64,000 bases of DNA from an uncultured Lachnospiraceae bacterium (GCA_900539715.1 UQDA01000008.1:49758-113757), one strand, 5' to 3'; counted from the stretch's first letter, positions 50,472 through 60,184 are shown. Notes: generated by a model not told the origin, from the letters alone. Numbers and translations are program-made.

Positions 50472-51755
50472 ATGAACGGCAAAAAGGTCATGGCTCTGCT
50501 CATCGCAGGCGCGATGCTCATACAGGCGGCTCCGGCGCAGACATTTGCGGCGCCGCAGAATGTGCGGACAGAAAAAGAGAAAGAGGAGAGTTATATGGAC
50601 GGCGCGAACGGATTTGCTTTCCGGCTGACAGACGAGCTGCTCTCTGCAAAAAAGAGCGGTGAAAATTTGCTCGTTTCGCCCTATTCGGTATGGCTCCCGC
50701 TGGCTGCGCTCGTAAACGGCAGCGATGAGGCGGCAAAAAAAGAGATGTTAAACGTCCTTGGGGCAGGAAAACTGAGCGCAGAGGAGCTGAATCAGATGGC
50801 TGGCGCATTGAACCTTCTGCTGTTACAGGAGGAGAGAAGGGCGATGTATGAAGAGGCGGGCGAGACCTACGAAGGCCCGCTGAAAATTGCGAACGCCATG
50901 TTTGTGAGCAGGGATGGCAAGGTAAATGAAAGCTTTGCAAAACAGTTTGAAACAGTATTCGGAGGAAAGCTGTTTGACGTGGATTTCGCGGACGCTTCGG
51001 CGGTAAATGAGGTGAACCGCTGGGCGAAGGAGCAGACGGAAGGAAAGATAGATAAGGTGATAGATTCCTTCGACCCGGCAACTTCGGCGGCGATCGCAAA
51101 CGCCCTGTATTTTTCGGATTCCTGGGCGAATCAGTTTATGAAGGAGAATAATACGGACGGCGTCTTTTACGGGGCAAAGGGCGACGAGCATGCGGTATTT
51201 ATGAATCAGAAGCTCAAGCACGCGGCGTATTACGAGGACGGCAGGATGCAGGCGGTCGTTTTAAATACGATAAAGGGCGGAGAAATGGTGCTCTTTCTTC
51301 CGAAGCCGGGGATTTCTCCGGAGGAGGCGCTCAAAAGCCTGGATGCAAAAAAGCTTCAAAAGATAGAACAGGCGGAGGAACACTGCGTACAGCTTTCCCT
51401 TCCCGGATTCAGGATGGAGAGCGAACCCTTCTCCCTGAAGGAAGCGCTGGAGGCGCTGGGCGTGCCGCTGACCGATGAACGGGCGTGCCATCTGACCGGC
51501 CTGATGGAGGGAGAAGCGCTGTATCTTTCAGAGGCGCTGCAGAAGGCGATGATAGAGGTAGATGAAGATGGGCTGACCGCCGCTGCGGTGACGGTGATGG
51601 GCATTGAGCGGATGGCGCTTTTGCCGGAGACAGAGCCTGTAGCGCTGACTTTTGACAGACCATTTGGCTTTGTGCTCACAGGAGACGCCGGGCAGGCGGG
51701 GCAGCAGGTGCTGTTTGCGGGCGTTGTCAATGAGCTTGGCAATGCCGCAAAATAA
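50472..51755 (+). CDS. secreted serpin (serine protease inhibitor)
   Basis: A 427-residue serpin with a cleavable signal peptide (MNGKKVMALLIAGAMLIQAA, likely cut in TFAAPQ). The fold shows FRLTDELLSAKKSGENLLVSPYSVWLPLA, the shutter region NALYFSDSWANQF, then the reactive-loop hinge EVDEDGLTAAAVTV (residues 362-376) and the end FDRPFGFVL. The hinge has the small Ala residues needed to insert, so inhibition is possible. By spacing P1 is Met381 with Arg380 before it (IERM-ALLP), so it may act on elastase- or trypsin-like proteases. No Cys, so it is not a lipoprotein. AAAGGCGG precedes the ATG; a terminator follows. Confidence 0.9.
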   Translation: MNGKKVMALLIAGAMLIQAAPAQTFAAPQNVRTEKEKEESYMDGANGFAFRLTDELLSAKKSGENLLVSPYSVWLPLAALVNGSDEAAKKEMLNVLGAGKLSAEELNQMAGALNLLLLQEERRAMYEEAGETYEGPLKIANAMFVSRDGKVNESFAKQFETVFGGKLFDVDFADASAVNEVNRWAKEQTEGKIDKVIDSFDPATSAAIANALYFSDSWANQFMKENNTDGVFYGAKGDEHAVFMNQKLKHAAYYEDGRMQAVVLNTIKGGEMVLFLPKPGISPEEALKSLDAKKLQKIEQAEEHCVQLSLPGFRMESEPFSLKEALEALGVPLTDERACHLTGLMEGEALYLSEALQKAMIEVDEDGLTAAAVTVMGIERMALLPETEPVALTFDRPFGFVLTGDAGQAGQQVLFAGVVNELGNAAK

Positions 51756-51786
51756 GGAAGGATATCTCTGAAAATATGGAACTGTG

Positions 51787-51817
51787 AAAACGGCGTACCG
51801 GTGTGTGCGCCGTTTTT
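51787..51817 (+). terminator. intrinsic terminator after the serpin gene
   Basis: AAAACGGCG pairs with CGCCGTTTT around a 12-base loop, then TTTTTC. Confidence 0.85.
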
Positions 51818-51842
51818 CTTTGATAACGCTGTGTTTCCCTCG

Positions 51843-51871
51843 TTGACTTTCCCCGTTTTCAATAATATAAT
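51843..51871 (+). promoter_or_regulatory. promoter of apt
   Basis: TTGACT (51843-51848), 17 bases, perfect TATAAT (51866-51871). Spacer and following bases (CCCC, TCAA, TTGTACTA) resemble those of the minus-strand ABC promoter at 12445-12473. Confidence 0.85.
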
Positions 51872-51928
51872 TGTACTATCTGATTTTATACAAAAATCTG
51901 CAATTTACAGAAAACGAGGCATAAACGA

Positions 51929-52453
51929 ATGAAAAAACTGGAAGAATATGTAAGAAGCATCCCGGATTTCCCGCAGGAGGGCATTATTTTCAGGGACGTG
52001 ACGAGCGTGCTCGAGGATGCGGACGGAATGCATCTGGCAGTCGATACGATGCAGGAGCTTGTAAAGGATCTGGATTTTGATGTGGTAGTAGGAGCGGAAT
52101 CCAGAGGTTTTATTTTCGGCGCCCCGATTGCGTACAATGCCCATAAGCCGTTCGCACTCATCCGCAAAAAGGGAAAACTGCCCTGCGAGACGGTTTCCGA
52201 GGAATATGATCTGGAATATGGCACGGCGGAAATAGAGATACACAAAACATCTATCCAGCCGGGGCAGAAGGTGCTTATAGTGGATGATCTTATCGCAACA
52301 GGCGGTACGACAAAGGCGATGATCCATCTTGTGGAACGTCTTGGCGGAGAAGTGGCTGCAGTGCTTGTCCTGATCGAACTGGCAGGTCTGAAGGGAAGAG
52401 AAGCAATTGGAAATTATCGTCTGGATGCAGCGATTACTTATCCGGGCAAATAA
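51929..52453 (+). CDS. apt: adenine phosphoribosyltransferase
   Basis: A 174-residue purine salvage enzyme that joins adenine to PRPP to give AMP. The PRPP loop is VLIVDDLIATGGTTKAM, with GAESRGFIFGAPIA and the flexible hood IRKKGKLPCETVSEEYDLEYG. A strong promoter lies about 60 bases upstream and GAGGCATAAACG precedes the ATG. rel follows by 31 bases; apt-rel is a common Firmicute order and links purine supply to (p)ppGpp. Confidence 0.97.
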   Translation: MKKLEEYVRSIPDFPQEGIIFRDVTSVLEDADGMHLAVDTMQELVKDLDFDVVVGAESRGFIFGAPIAYNAHKPFALIRKKGKLPCETVSEEYDLEYGTAEIEIHKTSIQPGQKVLIVDDLIATGGTTKAMIHLVERLGGEVAAVLVLIELAGLKGREAIGNYRLDAAITYPGK

Positions 52454-52484
52454 TGAGTGTGTGATGTGGTAAAGGTGTGCGCAT

Positions 52485-54818
52485 ATGGGAATGACGGAAG
52501 AAAAAGAGAAACAATCGAATAAGACAGAGCTTGTGCTGGATGACGGGCGTATCGAGAGTATCAAAGAATTTATGAGTCCGGAACAGCTTTATCAGGATCT
52601 GATCGAAAGGGTGCGCAAATATCACCCTTCTGACGATATTTCGATGATTGAGAAGGCCTATGGGATTGCAAAGAGCGCCCATGAGGGACAGGTACGTAAA
52701 TCGGGAGAGCCATACATTATTCATCCGCTTTGCGTCGCAATCATTCTTGCGGATCTGGAGCTGGATAAGGAAACGATCGTGGCGGGACTTTTGCATGACG
52801 TTGTGGAAGATACCGTGATGACGACAGATGAAATCAGCAGTCAGTTCGGTCCGGATGTGGCTCTTTTAGTAGATGGGGTGACAAAGCTGCAGCATCTTCA
52901 TCTGGCAGATAATTCCGGCAACAAGACAGAAGCTCAGTTGGAGATGCAGGCGGAGAATCTTCGCAAAATGTTCATGGCGATGGCAAAGGATATCCGTGTC
53001 ATCATGATAAAGCTGGCGGATCGTCTCCATAATATGCGTACCTTAAAGCACATGCCGCATGAGAAGCAGATACGTATCGCGCGAGAGACTATGGATATCT
53101 ATGCCCCCATCGCACAGAGGCTCGGTATTTCCAAGATAAAGGTGGAGCTGGACGATCTTTCTCTAAAATATCTGGAACCGGATGTATATTATGATCTCGT
53201 GGACAAAATCGCCATGCGTAAGAGCGAGAGGGAAAAATATATTGCCAGTATCGTGCAGGAGGTTTCCGAACATATCAGCAAGGCCGGAATAGAGGCAAAG
53301 ATAGACGGGCGTGTGAAGCATTTTTTCAGTATCTACAAAAAAATGAAAAACCAGAACAAGTCCATCGACCAGATATACGATCTTTTTGCGGTCCGTATTA
53401 TCGTGGAGACGGTAAAGGACTGCTATGCCGCACTGGGCGTGATACATGAGATGTACAAGCCTATCCCGGGGCGTTTCAAGGATTATATCGCAATGCCGAA
53501 GGCGAATATGTATCAGTCGCTGCATACCACGCTTATCGGCAGTTCGGGACAGCCTTTTGAGATTCAGATAAGGACGTATGAGATGCACCGCGTGGCGGAA
53601 TACGGTATTGCCGCCCACTGGAAATATAAAGAGGCGTCGGACGGCAAAAAGGTCGAGGCGCAGGAAGAGGAAAAGCTGTCATGGCTTCGCCAGATACTGG
53701 AATGGCAGAGGGAGATGTCCGATAATAAAGAATTTATGCGGATGTTAAAAAGTGACCTGGACCTGTTTTCCGACAGCGTTTACTGCTTTACACCGACGGG
53801 AGACGTCAAGACCCTTCCGGCAGGCTCGACGCCTATCGATTTTGCATACAGCGTTCATTCGGCAGTCGGCAATAAGATGATAGGTGCGCGGGTAAACGGC
53901 AGGCTTGTGACGATTGATTACGAGATACAAAACGGCGACCGGGTAGAGGTTTTGACATCTCAGAATTCCAAGGGACCAAGCCGCGACTGGCTGAACGTGG
54001 TCAAGAGCACACAGGCAAAAAACAAGATAAATCAGTGGTTTAAGCACGAAGTCAAGGAAGAAAACATCGTAAAGGGCAAAGAGCTTTTTAATGCCTACTG
54101 CAAAGCGCGCGCCATCAATCTGGGTGATATCATGAAGCCGGAATATCAAAACGGCGTCATGAAGAAATATGGCTTTATGGACTGGGACAGCGTCCTTGCG
54201 GCAATCGGTCACGGCGCTTTAAAAGAAGGACAGGTTGCAAACCGGATGCAGGAGCTGTACGATAAGGACCATCCGAAGGTAATATCCAATGAGGAAGTGC
54301 TGGCTGCTATCGCAGAAAACAGCGCAAAGCAGACGGCACAGATGAAGCCCCGCAGCAAAAACGGGATCGTGGTCAAAGGTATCCATGACGTGGCGGTGCG
54401 TTTTTCCAAGTGCTGTTCCCCTGTCCCGGGAGATGAGATAGTGGGATTTGTTACAAGAGGACGGGGAATTTCTATTCACCGGACGGACTGTATCAATGTA
54501 TTAAATCTGCCTGAGATAGAGAGAGCGAGGCTTATTGAGGCGGAGTGGGAACAGCCGGATAAAGGAGCCAACGGCGAAAAATATGTGGCAGAGATTAATA
54601 TTTTTGCTCATAACAGAAGCGGCCTTTTGGCGGATATCAGTAAGACGCTGACAGAGCGCAACATCGATATTCAGATGATGAATACGCGGACAAATAAGCA
54701 GGGAATCGCGACGCTGTCCACTGCTTTTGAAATCAGCAGCAGGGAAGAGCTGAACCAGATAGTGGCAAAGCTGCGCAATATTGAAAGCGTGATAGATATC
54801 GAGCGTACCACAGGCTGA
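52485..54818 (+). CDS. rel: bifunctional (p)ppGpp synthetase/hydrolase Rel
   Basis: A 777-residue alarmone enzyme. The hydrolase HD motif is LLHDVVEDT; the synthetase core is PGRFKDYIAMPKANMYQSLHTT, where RFKD is the charged motif of bifunctional Rel proteins (RelA-only types have EFDD). A TGS domain (VYCFTPTGDVKTLPAGSTPIDFAYSVHS) and C-terminal zinc-finger and ACT parts (VRFSKCCSPVPGDEIVG, AEINIFAHNRSGLLADI) follow. It sets the stringent response. The start has AAAGGTG at a good spacing. Confidence 0.96.
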   Translation: MGMTEEKEKQSNKTELVLDDGRIESIKEFMSPEQLYQDLIERVRKYHPSDDISMIEKAYGIAKSAHEGQVRKSGEPYIIHPLCVAIILADLELDKETIVAGLLHDVVEDTVMTTDEISSQFGPDVALLVDGVTKLQHLHLADNSGNKTEAQLEMQAENLRKMFMAMAKDIRVIMIKLADRLHNMRTLKHMPHEKQIRIARETMDIYAPIAQRLGISKIKVELDDLSLKYLEPDVYYDLVDKIAMRKSEREKYIASIVQEVSEHISKAGIEAKIDGRVKHFFSIYKKMKNQNKSIDQIYDLFAVRIIVETVKDCYAALGVIHEMYKPIPGRFKDYIAMPKANMYQSLHTTLIGSSGQPFEIQIRTYEMHRVAEYGIAAHWKYKEASDGKKVEAQEEEKLSWLRQILEWQREMSDNKEFMRMLKSDLDLFSDSVYCFTPTGDVKTLPAGSTPIDFAYSVHSAVGNKMIGARVNGRLVTIDYEIQNGDRVEVLTSQNSKGPSRDWLNVVKSTQAKNKINQWFKHEVKEENIVKGKELFNAYCKARAINLGDIMKPEYQNGVMKKYGFMDWDSVLAAIGHGALKEGQVANRMQELYDKDHPKVISNEEVLAAIAENSAKQTAQMKPRSKNGIVVKGIHDVAVRFSKCCSPVPGDEIVGFVTRGRGISIHRTDCINVLNLPEIERARLIEAEWEQPDKGANGEKYVAEINIFAHNRSGLLADISKTLTERNIDIQMMNTRTNKQGIATLSTAFEISSREELNQIVAKLRNIESVIDIERTTG

Positions 54819-54905
54819 ATACAGCCCGGGAGAAAAACGGACGCAGCGCATAAAAAATGAGCACAGCGCATGAAAAGGAACATAGAAAGGAATTTGGAAT
54901 TTTAA

Positions 54906-55538
54906 GTGGGAGATATCAGGATAGGGCGCATGACCATCGGAGTATGCGCCACAAACAGTTATTTTTTATACAGGGACGGCGCGGCTGAGGTCATCGTTTT
55001 CGACCCGGCGGACCGGGGCGGAGATATTTTCAGGGCTTTGCAGAATAAAGGCTTTTCCGTGGCGGCCATCCTTCTGACGCATGGTCATTTTGACCATATT
55101 TGGGGCGCGGAGGAGCTGCGGCAGCTTTCCGGGGCAAAAATTTATGCCCTTGACGCAGAAAAGACCGTGTGCGGCGATGCATATGTGAATATCTCGGCAC
55201 AGATGAAGAGAAAATGTACGATCGAGCCGGATGGATGGCTGACAGACGGCGAAGAGGTCACATTTGCGGACATTTGCCTGAAGGTCATCGCAACTCCGGG
55301 GCACACGATGGGAAGCTGCTGCTTTTACAGCGAGGAAGCAGGGCTTTTGATATCTGGGGATACGTTGTTTGAGGAATCCGTGGGGCGGACGGACTTTCCG
55401 ACCGGGAGCATGAGCAAGCTCGTGCGTTCCATCAAAGAGAAGCTTTTTGTGCTGCCGGAGGAGACGAAGGTCTATCCGGGACACGGGGATATGACTACCA
55501 TTGGAAGGGAGAAGCAGTATAATCCCTACTGCCAGTAA
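54906..55538 (+). CDS. MBL-fold hydrolase (glyoxalase II-like)
   Basis: A 210-residue metallo-hydrolase with two-metal motifs LLTHGHFDHIWGAEEL, ATPGHTMGS, LISGDTLFEESVGRTDFPTG and VYPGHGDMTTIG. It resembles the YcbL/glyoxalase II branch that hydrolyses thioesters, although the substrate is unknown. The start is GTG at 54906 (GDIRIGRMTIG is the family-like N-terminus); ATG 54930 is an alternative. hemZ begins four bases after the stop. Confidence 0.87.
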   Translation: MGDIRIGRMTIGVCATNSYFLYRDGAAEVIVFDPADRGGDIFRALQNKGFSVAAILLTHGHFDHIWGAEELRQLSGAKIYALDAEKTVCGDAYVNISAQMKRKCTIEPDGWLTDGEEVTFADICLKVIATPGHTMGSCCFYSEEAGLLISGDTLFEESVGRTDFPTGSMSKLVRSIKEKLFVLPEETKVYPGHGDMTTIGREKQYNPYCQ

Positions 55539-55541
55539 AAA

Positions 55542-56996
55542 ATGATCATTGTAACGTTAAATGAAGACCGTTATGCATATGATATCCATTCTCTCGTAAA
55601 GGCGTTCTATCCGCAGCAGGATGTGAAGGTTTTTGTGGAGGGGACAAAGGACGAACGAAGCGACGCCGGGATGCCGGCGTTTTTCGTGGCTTTTGAGCCG
55701 GAAGAGATATGGGCCGGAATCGCAGGAAGGACGGAAAAAAAGATAAGTCTGAGCGCACCGCAGGACAGGGGCGCGGTAAAAAATGATTTAAAGCAGCTTT
55801 TGTACGGGATACTTTCTGAAGAAACAGGCAGGACACTCCCCTGGGGGACACTGACAGGCATCCGGCCGACGCGGCTTGCAATGCAGCTTTTGGAGCAGGG
55901 AAAGACGGAAGAGGAAGTGGATGCCCATATGCGGAGCGCCTACCTTTGTTCCGAAGAAAAAGCGGCGCTGGCAATCGATATCGCAAAGCGAGAGCGGGAA
56001 ATCCTTGCGGACATCCATTATGAGGAGGGCTACAGCCTCTACATCGGGATCCCGTTCTGTCCCACAACCTGTCTGTATTGCTCCTTTACCTCTTTTCCTA
56101 TCAGGGCGTGGAAGGACAAGGTTGACGCCTATCTTTCCGCAGTGGAAAAGGAGATAGATTTTGTAAAAGAGGCATGCGCCGATAAGGTGCTTGACAGCGT
56201 TTATATCGGCGGCGGTACGCCGACTACGCTGGAGCCGGACGAGCTGGAAAGGCTCTTTGCGAAATTAAAGGGTACGCTGGACTGGTCTCAGGTAAAGGAG
56301 TTTACCGTTGAGGCGGGTCGTGCGGACAGCATTACGGCGGAAAAGCTGCGCGTCATGAAAAAGTGGGGTGTAACGCGTATTTCTGTCAATCCGCAGACGA
56401 TGAAGCAGGAAACGCTGGATATCATCGGCAGGAGACATACGGTGCAGCAGGCGGTAGACGCCTTTTTGACCGCGCGCAAAGAGGGCTTTGACAACATCAA
56501 TATGGATTTGATACTGGGGCTTCCCGGAGAAACGGAAAAAGACGTGGCGGAGACGATACGGCGGGTCAAGGAGCTTGCACCGGACAGCCTGACCGTCCAT
56601 TCGCTGGCTGTCAAGCGGGCTTCCCGGCTGAGCCAGTGGATCATCGAAAACGGCATGGATACGCTTCACAATACGGATGAGACGATGAGGATAGCCGCCG
56701 CAGGAGCGCAGGAGCTTGGGATGGAACCGTATTATCTGTATCGCCAGAAAAATATGTCGGGCAATTTTGAAAATGTGGGCTATGCAAAACCCGGCAAGGC
56801 GGGGATATACAATATCCTCATTATGGAGGAGAAGCAGTCTATTCTTGCGCTGGGAGCGGGCACGATCTCAAAGGCGGTATATCCTGACGGGCGCATTGAA
56901 CGGTGCGACAACGTGAAGGATGTGGATATGTATATTGAAAAGATAGACGAGATGATAGAACGCAAGAGAAAGTTATTGGGGCTGCCCCTCTTGTAA
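55542..56996 (+). CDS. hemZ: coproporphyrinogen III dehydrogenase HemZ (oxygen-independent)
   Basis: A 484-residue radical SAM protein of the HemN/HemZ family. The 4Fe-4S motif is GIPFCPTTCLYCSFTS, preceded by about 160 N-terminal residues typical of HemZ; GGGTPTTL and ILGLPGETEKD follow. It likely serves anaerobic tetrapyrrole synthesis, although HemZ-type proteins have not all been shown to be coproporphyrinogen oxidases. The ribosome binding site is poor (CCAGTAAAAA), so it is likely coupled to the upstream hydrolase gene. Confidence 0.88.
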   Translation: MIIVTLNEDRYAYDIHSLVKAFYPQQDVKVFVEGTKDERSDAGMPAFFVAFEPEEIWAGIAGRTEKKISLSAPQDRGAVKNDLKQLLYGILSEETGRTLPWGTLTGIRPTRLAMQLLEQGKTEEEVDAHMRSAYLCSEEKAALAIDIAKREREILADIHYEEGYSLYIGIPFCPTTCLYCSFTSFPIRAWKDKVDAYLSAVEKEIDFVKEACADKVLDSVYIGGGTPTTLEPDELERLFAKLKGTLDWSQVKEFTVEAGRADSITAEKLRVMKKWGVTRISVNPQTMKQETLDIIGRRHTVQQAVDAFLTARKEGFDNINMDLILGLPGETEKDVAETIRRVKELAPDSLTVHSLAVKRASRLSQWIIENGMDTLHNTDETMRIAAAGAQELGMEPYYLYRQKNMSGNFENVGYAKPGKAGIYNILIMEEKQSILALGAGTISKAVYPDGRIERCDNVKDVDMYIEKIDEMIERKRKLLGLPLL

Positions 56997-57058
56997 AATC
57001 AAAAAAAATAGTTTAGAATCGGAAAAAGATACAAAATGAGAAAAGGAGACTGGTGAGG

Positions 57059-58321
57059 ATGGCACTGAATAAGAAGCCGGTCACAGGAATGAAGGATATC
57101 CTGCCTGCAGAGATGCAGCTGCGGGATTACTGCATCAGCGTGATCAAGGAAACCTATGGAAAATTCGGCTTTACATCGATAGAAACTCCCTGTGTGGAGA
57201 CGATAGGGAATCTGAGCAGCAAGCAGGGCGGAGAAAATGAAAAGCTTATCTTCAAGATTTTAAAAAGAGGCGAGAAACTGAATCTGGAAGAAGCGAAAGA
57301 GGAAGCGGATCTGGTGGACGGAGGTCTTCGCTATGACCTGACCGTACCGCTCGTGCGTTTTTATTCCAACCATGCAAATGAACTGCCGTCTCCTTTTAAG
57401 GCGCTGCAGATAGGAAACGTATGGAGGGCTGACCGACCTCAGAGAGGCCGTTATCGTCAGTTTATGCAGTGCGACATCGATATTCTGGGAGAGCCGTCCA
57501 ATCTGGCGGAGATAGAGCTTATCCTTGCGACGACCACGACGCTTGGGAAGCTGGGCTTTAAGGATTTTGTGATACGTATCAATGAACGCCGTATTTTAAA
57601 GGCGATGGCAGCCTACAGCGGTTTTGCGGAAGACGATTACGATACGGTATTCATCATTCTGGATAAGATGGATAAGATCGGCGAGGAAGGCGTTGTAAAT
57701 GAGCTTGTAAAGAGCGGTTTTTCACAGGAATCCGCAGAAAAGTATATGGCGCTGTTCAAAGAGCTGGAAGAAAGCGGCGGCAGCGTGGAATGGCTGGCGG
57801 ATAAGCTCAAGGACTATCTGGAGCCGGACGTGGCAAAGAGCCTGTCGGAGATCATCGCGAGTGTGCGCGCAACAAAATCTTCTGATTTTGAGATTACTTT
57901 CGACCCGACGCTGGTACGCGGCATGTCCTATTATACGGGGACTATCTTTGAAATCTCCATCCCGCAGTTCGGCGGAAGCTGCGGAGGCGGCGGCCGTTAC
58001 GATAAGATGGTGGGGCGCTTTACAGGAAACGATGTGCCCGCCTGCGGATTTTCCATTGGCTTTGAGCGTATTATCCTGCTGATGATGGAGAATGGCTTCC
58101 AGATTCCGGATCAGCCGAAAAAGACAGCATATCTGATTGAAAAAGGTGTATCCGGAGACCGTCTCTGCGAGGTGATCGCACAGGCGCAGGAAGCGAGAAA
58201 GGACGGTTCTCAGGTTCTGGTTGCACGGATGAATAAAAATAAAAAGTTCCAGAAGGAACAGCTGACGAAGGAAGGCTATACGGATTTTGTGGAATTTTAC
58301 AAAAATCCGATACAAAGATAA
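57059..58321 (+). CDS. hisS: histidyl-tRNA synthetase
   Basis: A 420-residue class II aminoacyl-tRNA synthetase. It shows class II motif 2 (NVWRADRPQRGRYRQFMQCDIDILG), the histidine-binding LVRGMSYYTGTIFEIS and motif 3 in GFSIGFERIILLMM. In this type the length is about 420. The ORF also offers GTG 57053, but AAGGAG fits ATG 57059. aspS follows by 13 bases, a standard pair. There is no T-box leader in the short gap before it. Confidence 0.96.
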   Translation: MALNKKPVTGMKDILPAEMQLRDYCISVIKETYGKFGFTSIETPCVETIGNLSSKQGGENEKLIFKILKRGEKLNLEEAKEEADLVDGGLRYDLTVPLVRFYSNHANELPSPFKALQIGNVWRADRPQRGRYRQFMQCDIDILGEPSNLAEIELILATTTTLGKLGFKDFVIRINERRILKAMAAYSGFAEDDYDTVFIILDKMDKIGEEGVVNELVKSGFSQESAEKYMALFKELEESGGSVEWLADKLKDYLEPDVAKSLSEIIASVRATKSSDFEITFDPTLVRGMSYYTGTIFEISIPQFGGSCGGGGRYDKMVGRFTGNDVPACGFSIGFERIILLMMENGFQIPDQPKKTAYLIEKGVSGDRLCEVIAQAQEARKDGSQVLVARMNKNKKFQKEQLTKEGYTDFVEFYKNPIQR

Positions 58322-58334
58322 AAGGAGAAGTGAC

Positions 58335-60131
58335 ATGGCTGAGACAATGAAGGGCTTAAAAAGAACCTGCCGCTGCGGCGAGCTGTCGGGCGCAAACGTT
58401 GGACAGACTGTGACCGTGATGGGATGGGTTGCAAAGCAGAGAAATAAAGGCGGTATTATTTTCGTGGATCTGCGCGACCGTTCCGGTCTGCTCCAGATAA
58501 TCTTCGAAGAAGGAGACTGCGGGACAGAAAATTTTGAAAAGGCGGAGAAACTGCGCAGCGAATTTGTGGTGGCTATCACAGGGTGCGTGGAGAAACGCTC
58601 CGGCGCAGTGAATGAAAATCTGGCGACAGGCGATATTGAGATCCGTGCAGAACAGATTCGTATCCTGTCCGAGGCGCAGACGCCTCCGTTCCCGATAGAA
58701 TCAAATTCCAAGACAAAGGAAGATATTCGTTTAAAATACCGCTATCTGGATTTGAGAAGACCTGACCTGCAGGAAAAGATTATTTTAAGGAGTAAGATAT
58801 GTGCTGCGTTCCGTCGTTTTCTGACGGAAGAGGGATTTTTGGAGATTGAAACGCCTATCCTGTGCAAATCCACTCCGGAGGGCGCAAGAGACTATCTGGT
58901 TCCCAGCCGTGTGCATCCCGGTAACTTTTATGCGCTGCCCCAGTCCCCGCAGCTGTTCAAGCAGCTGCTGATGTGCTCCGGGTATGACCGCTATTTCCAG
59001 ATTGCAAAGTGTTTCCGCGATGAGGACCTGCGTGCGGACCGTCAGCCGGAATTTACGCAGGTGGATATGGAGCTGTCCTTTGTAGATATGGATGATGTAA
59101 TGGATGTGAACGAGCGCCTTATTTCCTATGTGTGCAAGGAGGCGATCGGCCTGGATATCCCGCTTCCTCTGCAGAGAATGAAATGGATAGACGCGATGAA
59201 CCGTTATGGTTCCGATAAGCCGGATACCCGTTTCGGCATGGAACTGGTTGATGTTTCTGAAACGGTTGAAGGCTGCGGCTTCGGTGTATTTACATCTGCG
59301 CTGGAAAACGGCGGCTCTGTACGCGGTCTGAATATCAAGGGACAGGCGGCGATGCCGAGAAAGAAGATAGATGCTCTCGTTGATTTTGCAAAGGGCTACG
59401 GTGCAAAGGGACTGGCTTATCTGTCCGTGCAGGAGGACGGTTCTTACAAATCTTCCTTTGCCAAATTTATGACAGAGGAGCAGCTGGCAGCTCTCGTGGA
59501 GAAGATGGATGGACAGCCCGGTGACCTGTTGCTGTTTGCTGCCGATAAAAACAATATTGTATGGAGCGTTCTGGGCGCACTGCGTATCGAGCTGGGCGAG
59601 CAGCTTGGTCTGATAGATCACAGCAAATTCAATTTCCTCTGGGTCGTTGAGTTTCCTCAGTTTGAGTACAGCGAGGAAGAGGATCGTTATGTCGCAATGC
59701 ACCATCCGTTCACGATGCCGATGGAAGAGGATCTTCCTCTGCTGGAGACTGACCCGGGCAAAGTGCGGGCAAAGGCTTACGATATTGTATTAAATGGTGT
59801 GGAGCTGGGCGGCGGCAGTGTCCGTATCTTCCAGAACGATGTGCAGGAGCGCATGTTTGAGGCTCTGGGCTTTACAAAAGAAAGAGCGCAGGAGCAGTTT
59901 GGTTTCCTTCTGGATGCATTCAAATACGGCGTTCCTCCGCATGCAGGTCTGGCATACGGACTTGACCGTCTGTGCATGCTTCTGACAGGGGCAGACAGCA
60001 TCCGTGAAGTCATTGCTTTCCCGAAGGTAAAGGATGCTTCCTGCCTGATGACACAGGCTCCGAATGTGGTTGATGAAAAACAGCTGGAAGAGCTTGGAAT
60101 AGAGATTTCCGTGACAGAAGAGCAGGAATAA
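58335..60131 (+). CDS. aspS: aspartyl-tRNA synthetase
   Basis: A 598-residue class II synthetase with an N-terminal OB-fold (VTVMGWVAKQRNKGGIIFVDLRDRSGLLQIIF), motif 2 (IAKCFRDEDLRADRQPEFTQVDMEL), a bacterial GAD insertion domain (about residues 300-400) and motif 3 (GLAYGLDRLCMLLTG). AAAGGAG lies just before ATG 58335, so the longer frame from 58287 is not used. The GAD domain marks the bacterial type. It is cotranscribed with hisS. Confidence 0.97.
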   Translation: MAETMKGLKRTCRCGELSGANVGQTVTVMGWVAKQRNKGGIIFVDLRDRSGLLQIIFEEGDCGTENFEKAEKLRSEFVVAITGCVEKRSGAVNENLATGDIEIRAEQIRILSEAQTPPFPIESNSKTKEDIRLKYRYLDLRRPDLQEKIILRSKICAAFRRFLTEEGFLEIETPILCKSTPEGARDYLVPSRVHPGNFYALPQSPQLFKQLLMCSGYDRYFQIAKCFRDEDLRADRQPEFTQVDMELSFVDMDDVMDVNERLISYVCKEAIGLDIPLPLQRMKWIDAMNRYGSDKPDTRFGMELVDVSETVEGCGFGVFTSALENGGSVRGLNIKGQAAMPRKKIDALVDFAKGYGAKGLAYLSVQEDGSYKSSFAKFMTEEQLAALVEKMDGQPGDLLLFAADKNNIVWSVLGALRIELGEQLGLIDHSKFNFLWVVEFPQFEYSEEEDRYVAMHHPFTMPMEEDLPLLETDPGKVRAKAYDIVLNGVELGGGSVRIFQNDVQERMFEALGFTKERAQEQFGFLLDAFKYGVPPHAGLAYGLDRLCMLLTGADSIREVIAFPKVKDASCLMTQAPNVVDEKQLEELGIEISVTEEQE

Positions 60132-60184
60132 ATCCGGCTCCGGCAAAAAGCTTTAACAAAAATTAAGATTTTTATAAAAAAAGA

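Noticed and set aside
54841..54880. Two imperfect 20-base direct repeats (CAGCGCAT core) before the MBL gene
   Set aside because: Only two copies, about 15 of 20 matching, in a short gap; too weak to call an operator.
57001..57058. T-box or other riboswitch before hisS
   Set aside because: The gap is under 60 bases and contains no stem or T-box sequence.
57722..58711. 329-residue open frame on the minus strand across hisS/aspS
   Set aside because: It is antisense to two well-supported tRNA synthetase genes, has no ribosome binding site and no known domain; it reflects codon bias.
58785..59705. 306-residue minus-strand open frame inside aspS
   Set aside because: It is fully antisense to aspS, and its translation shows no family motif.
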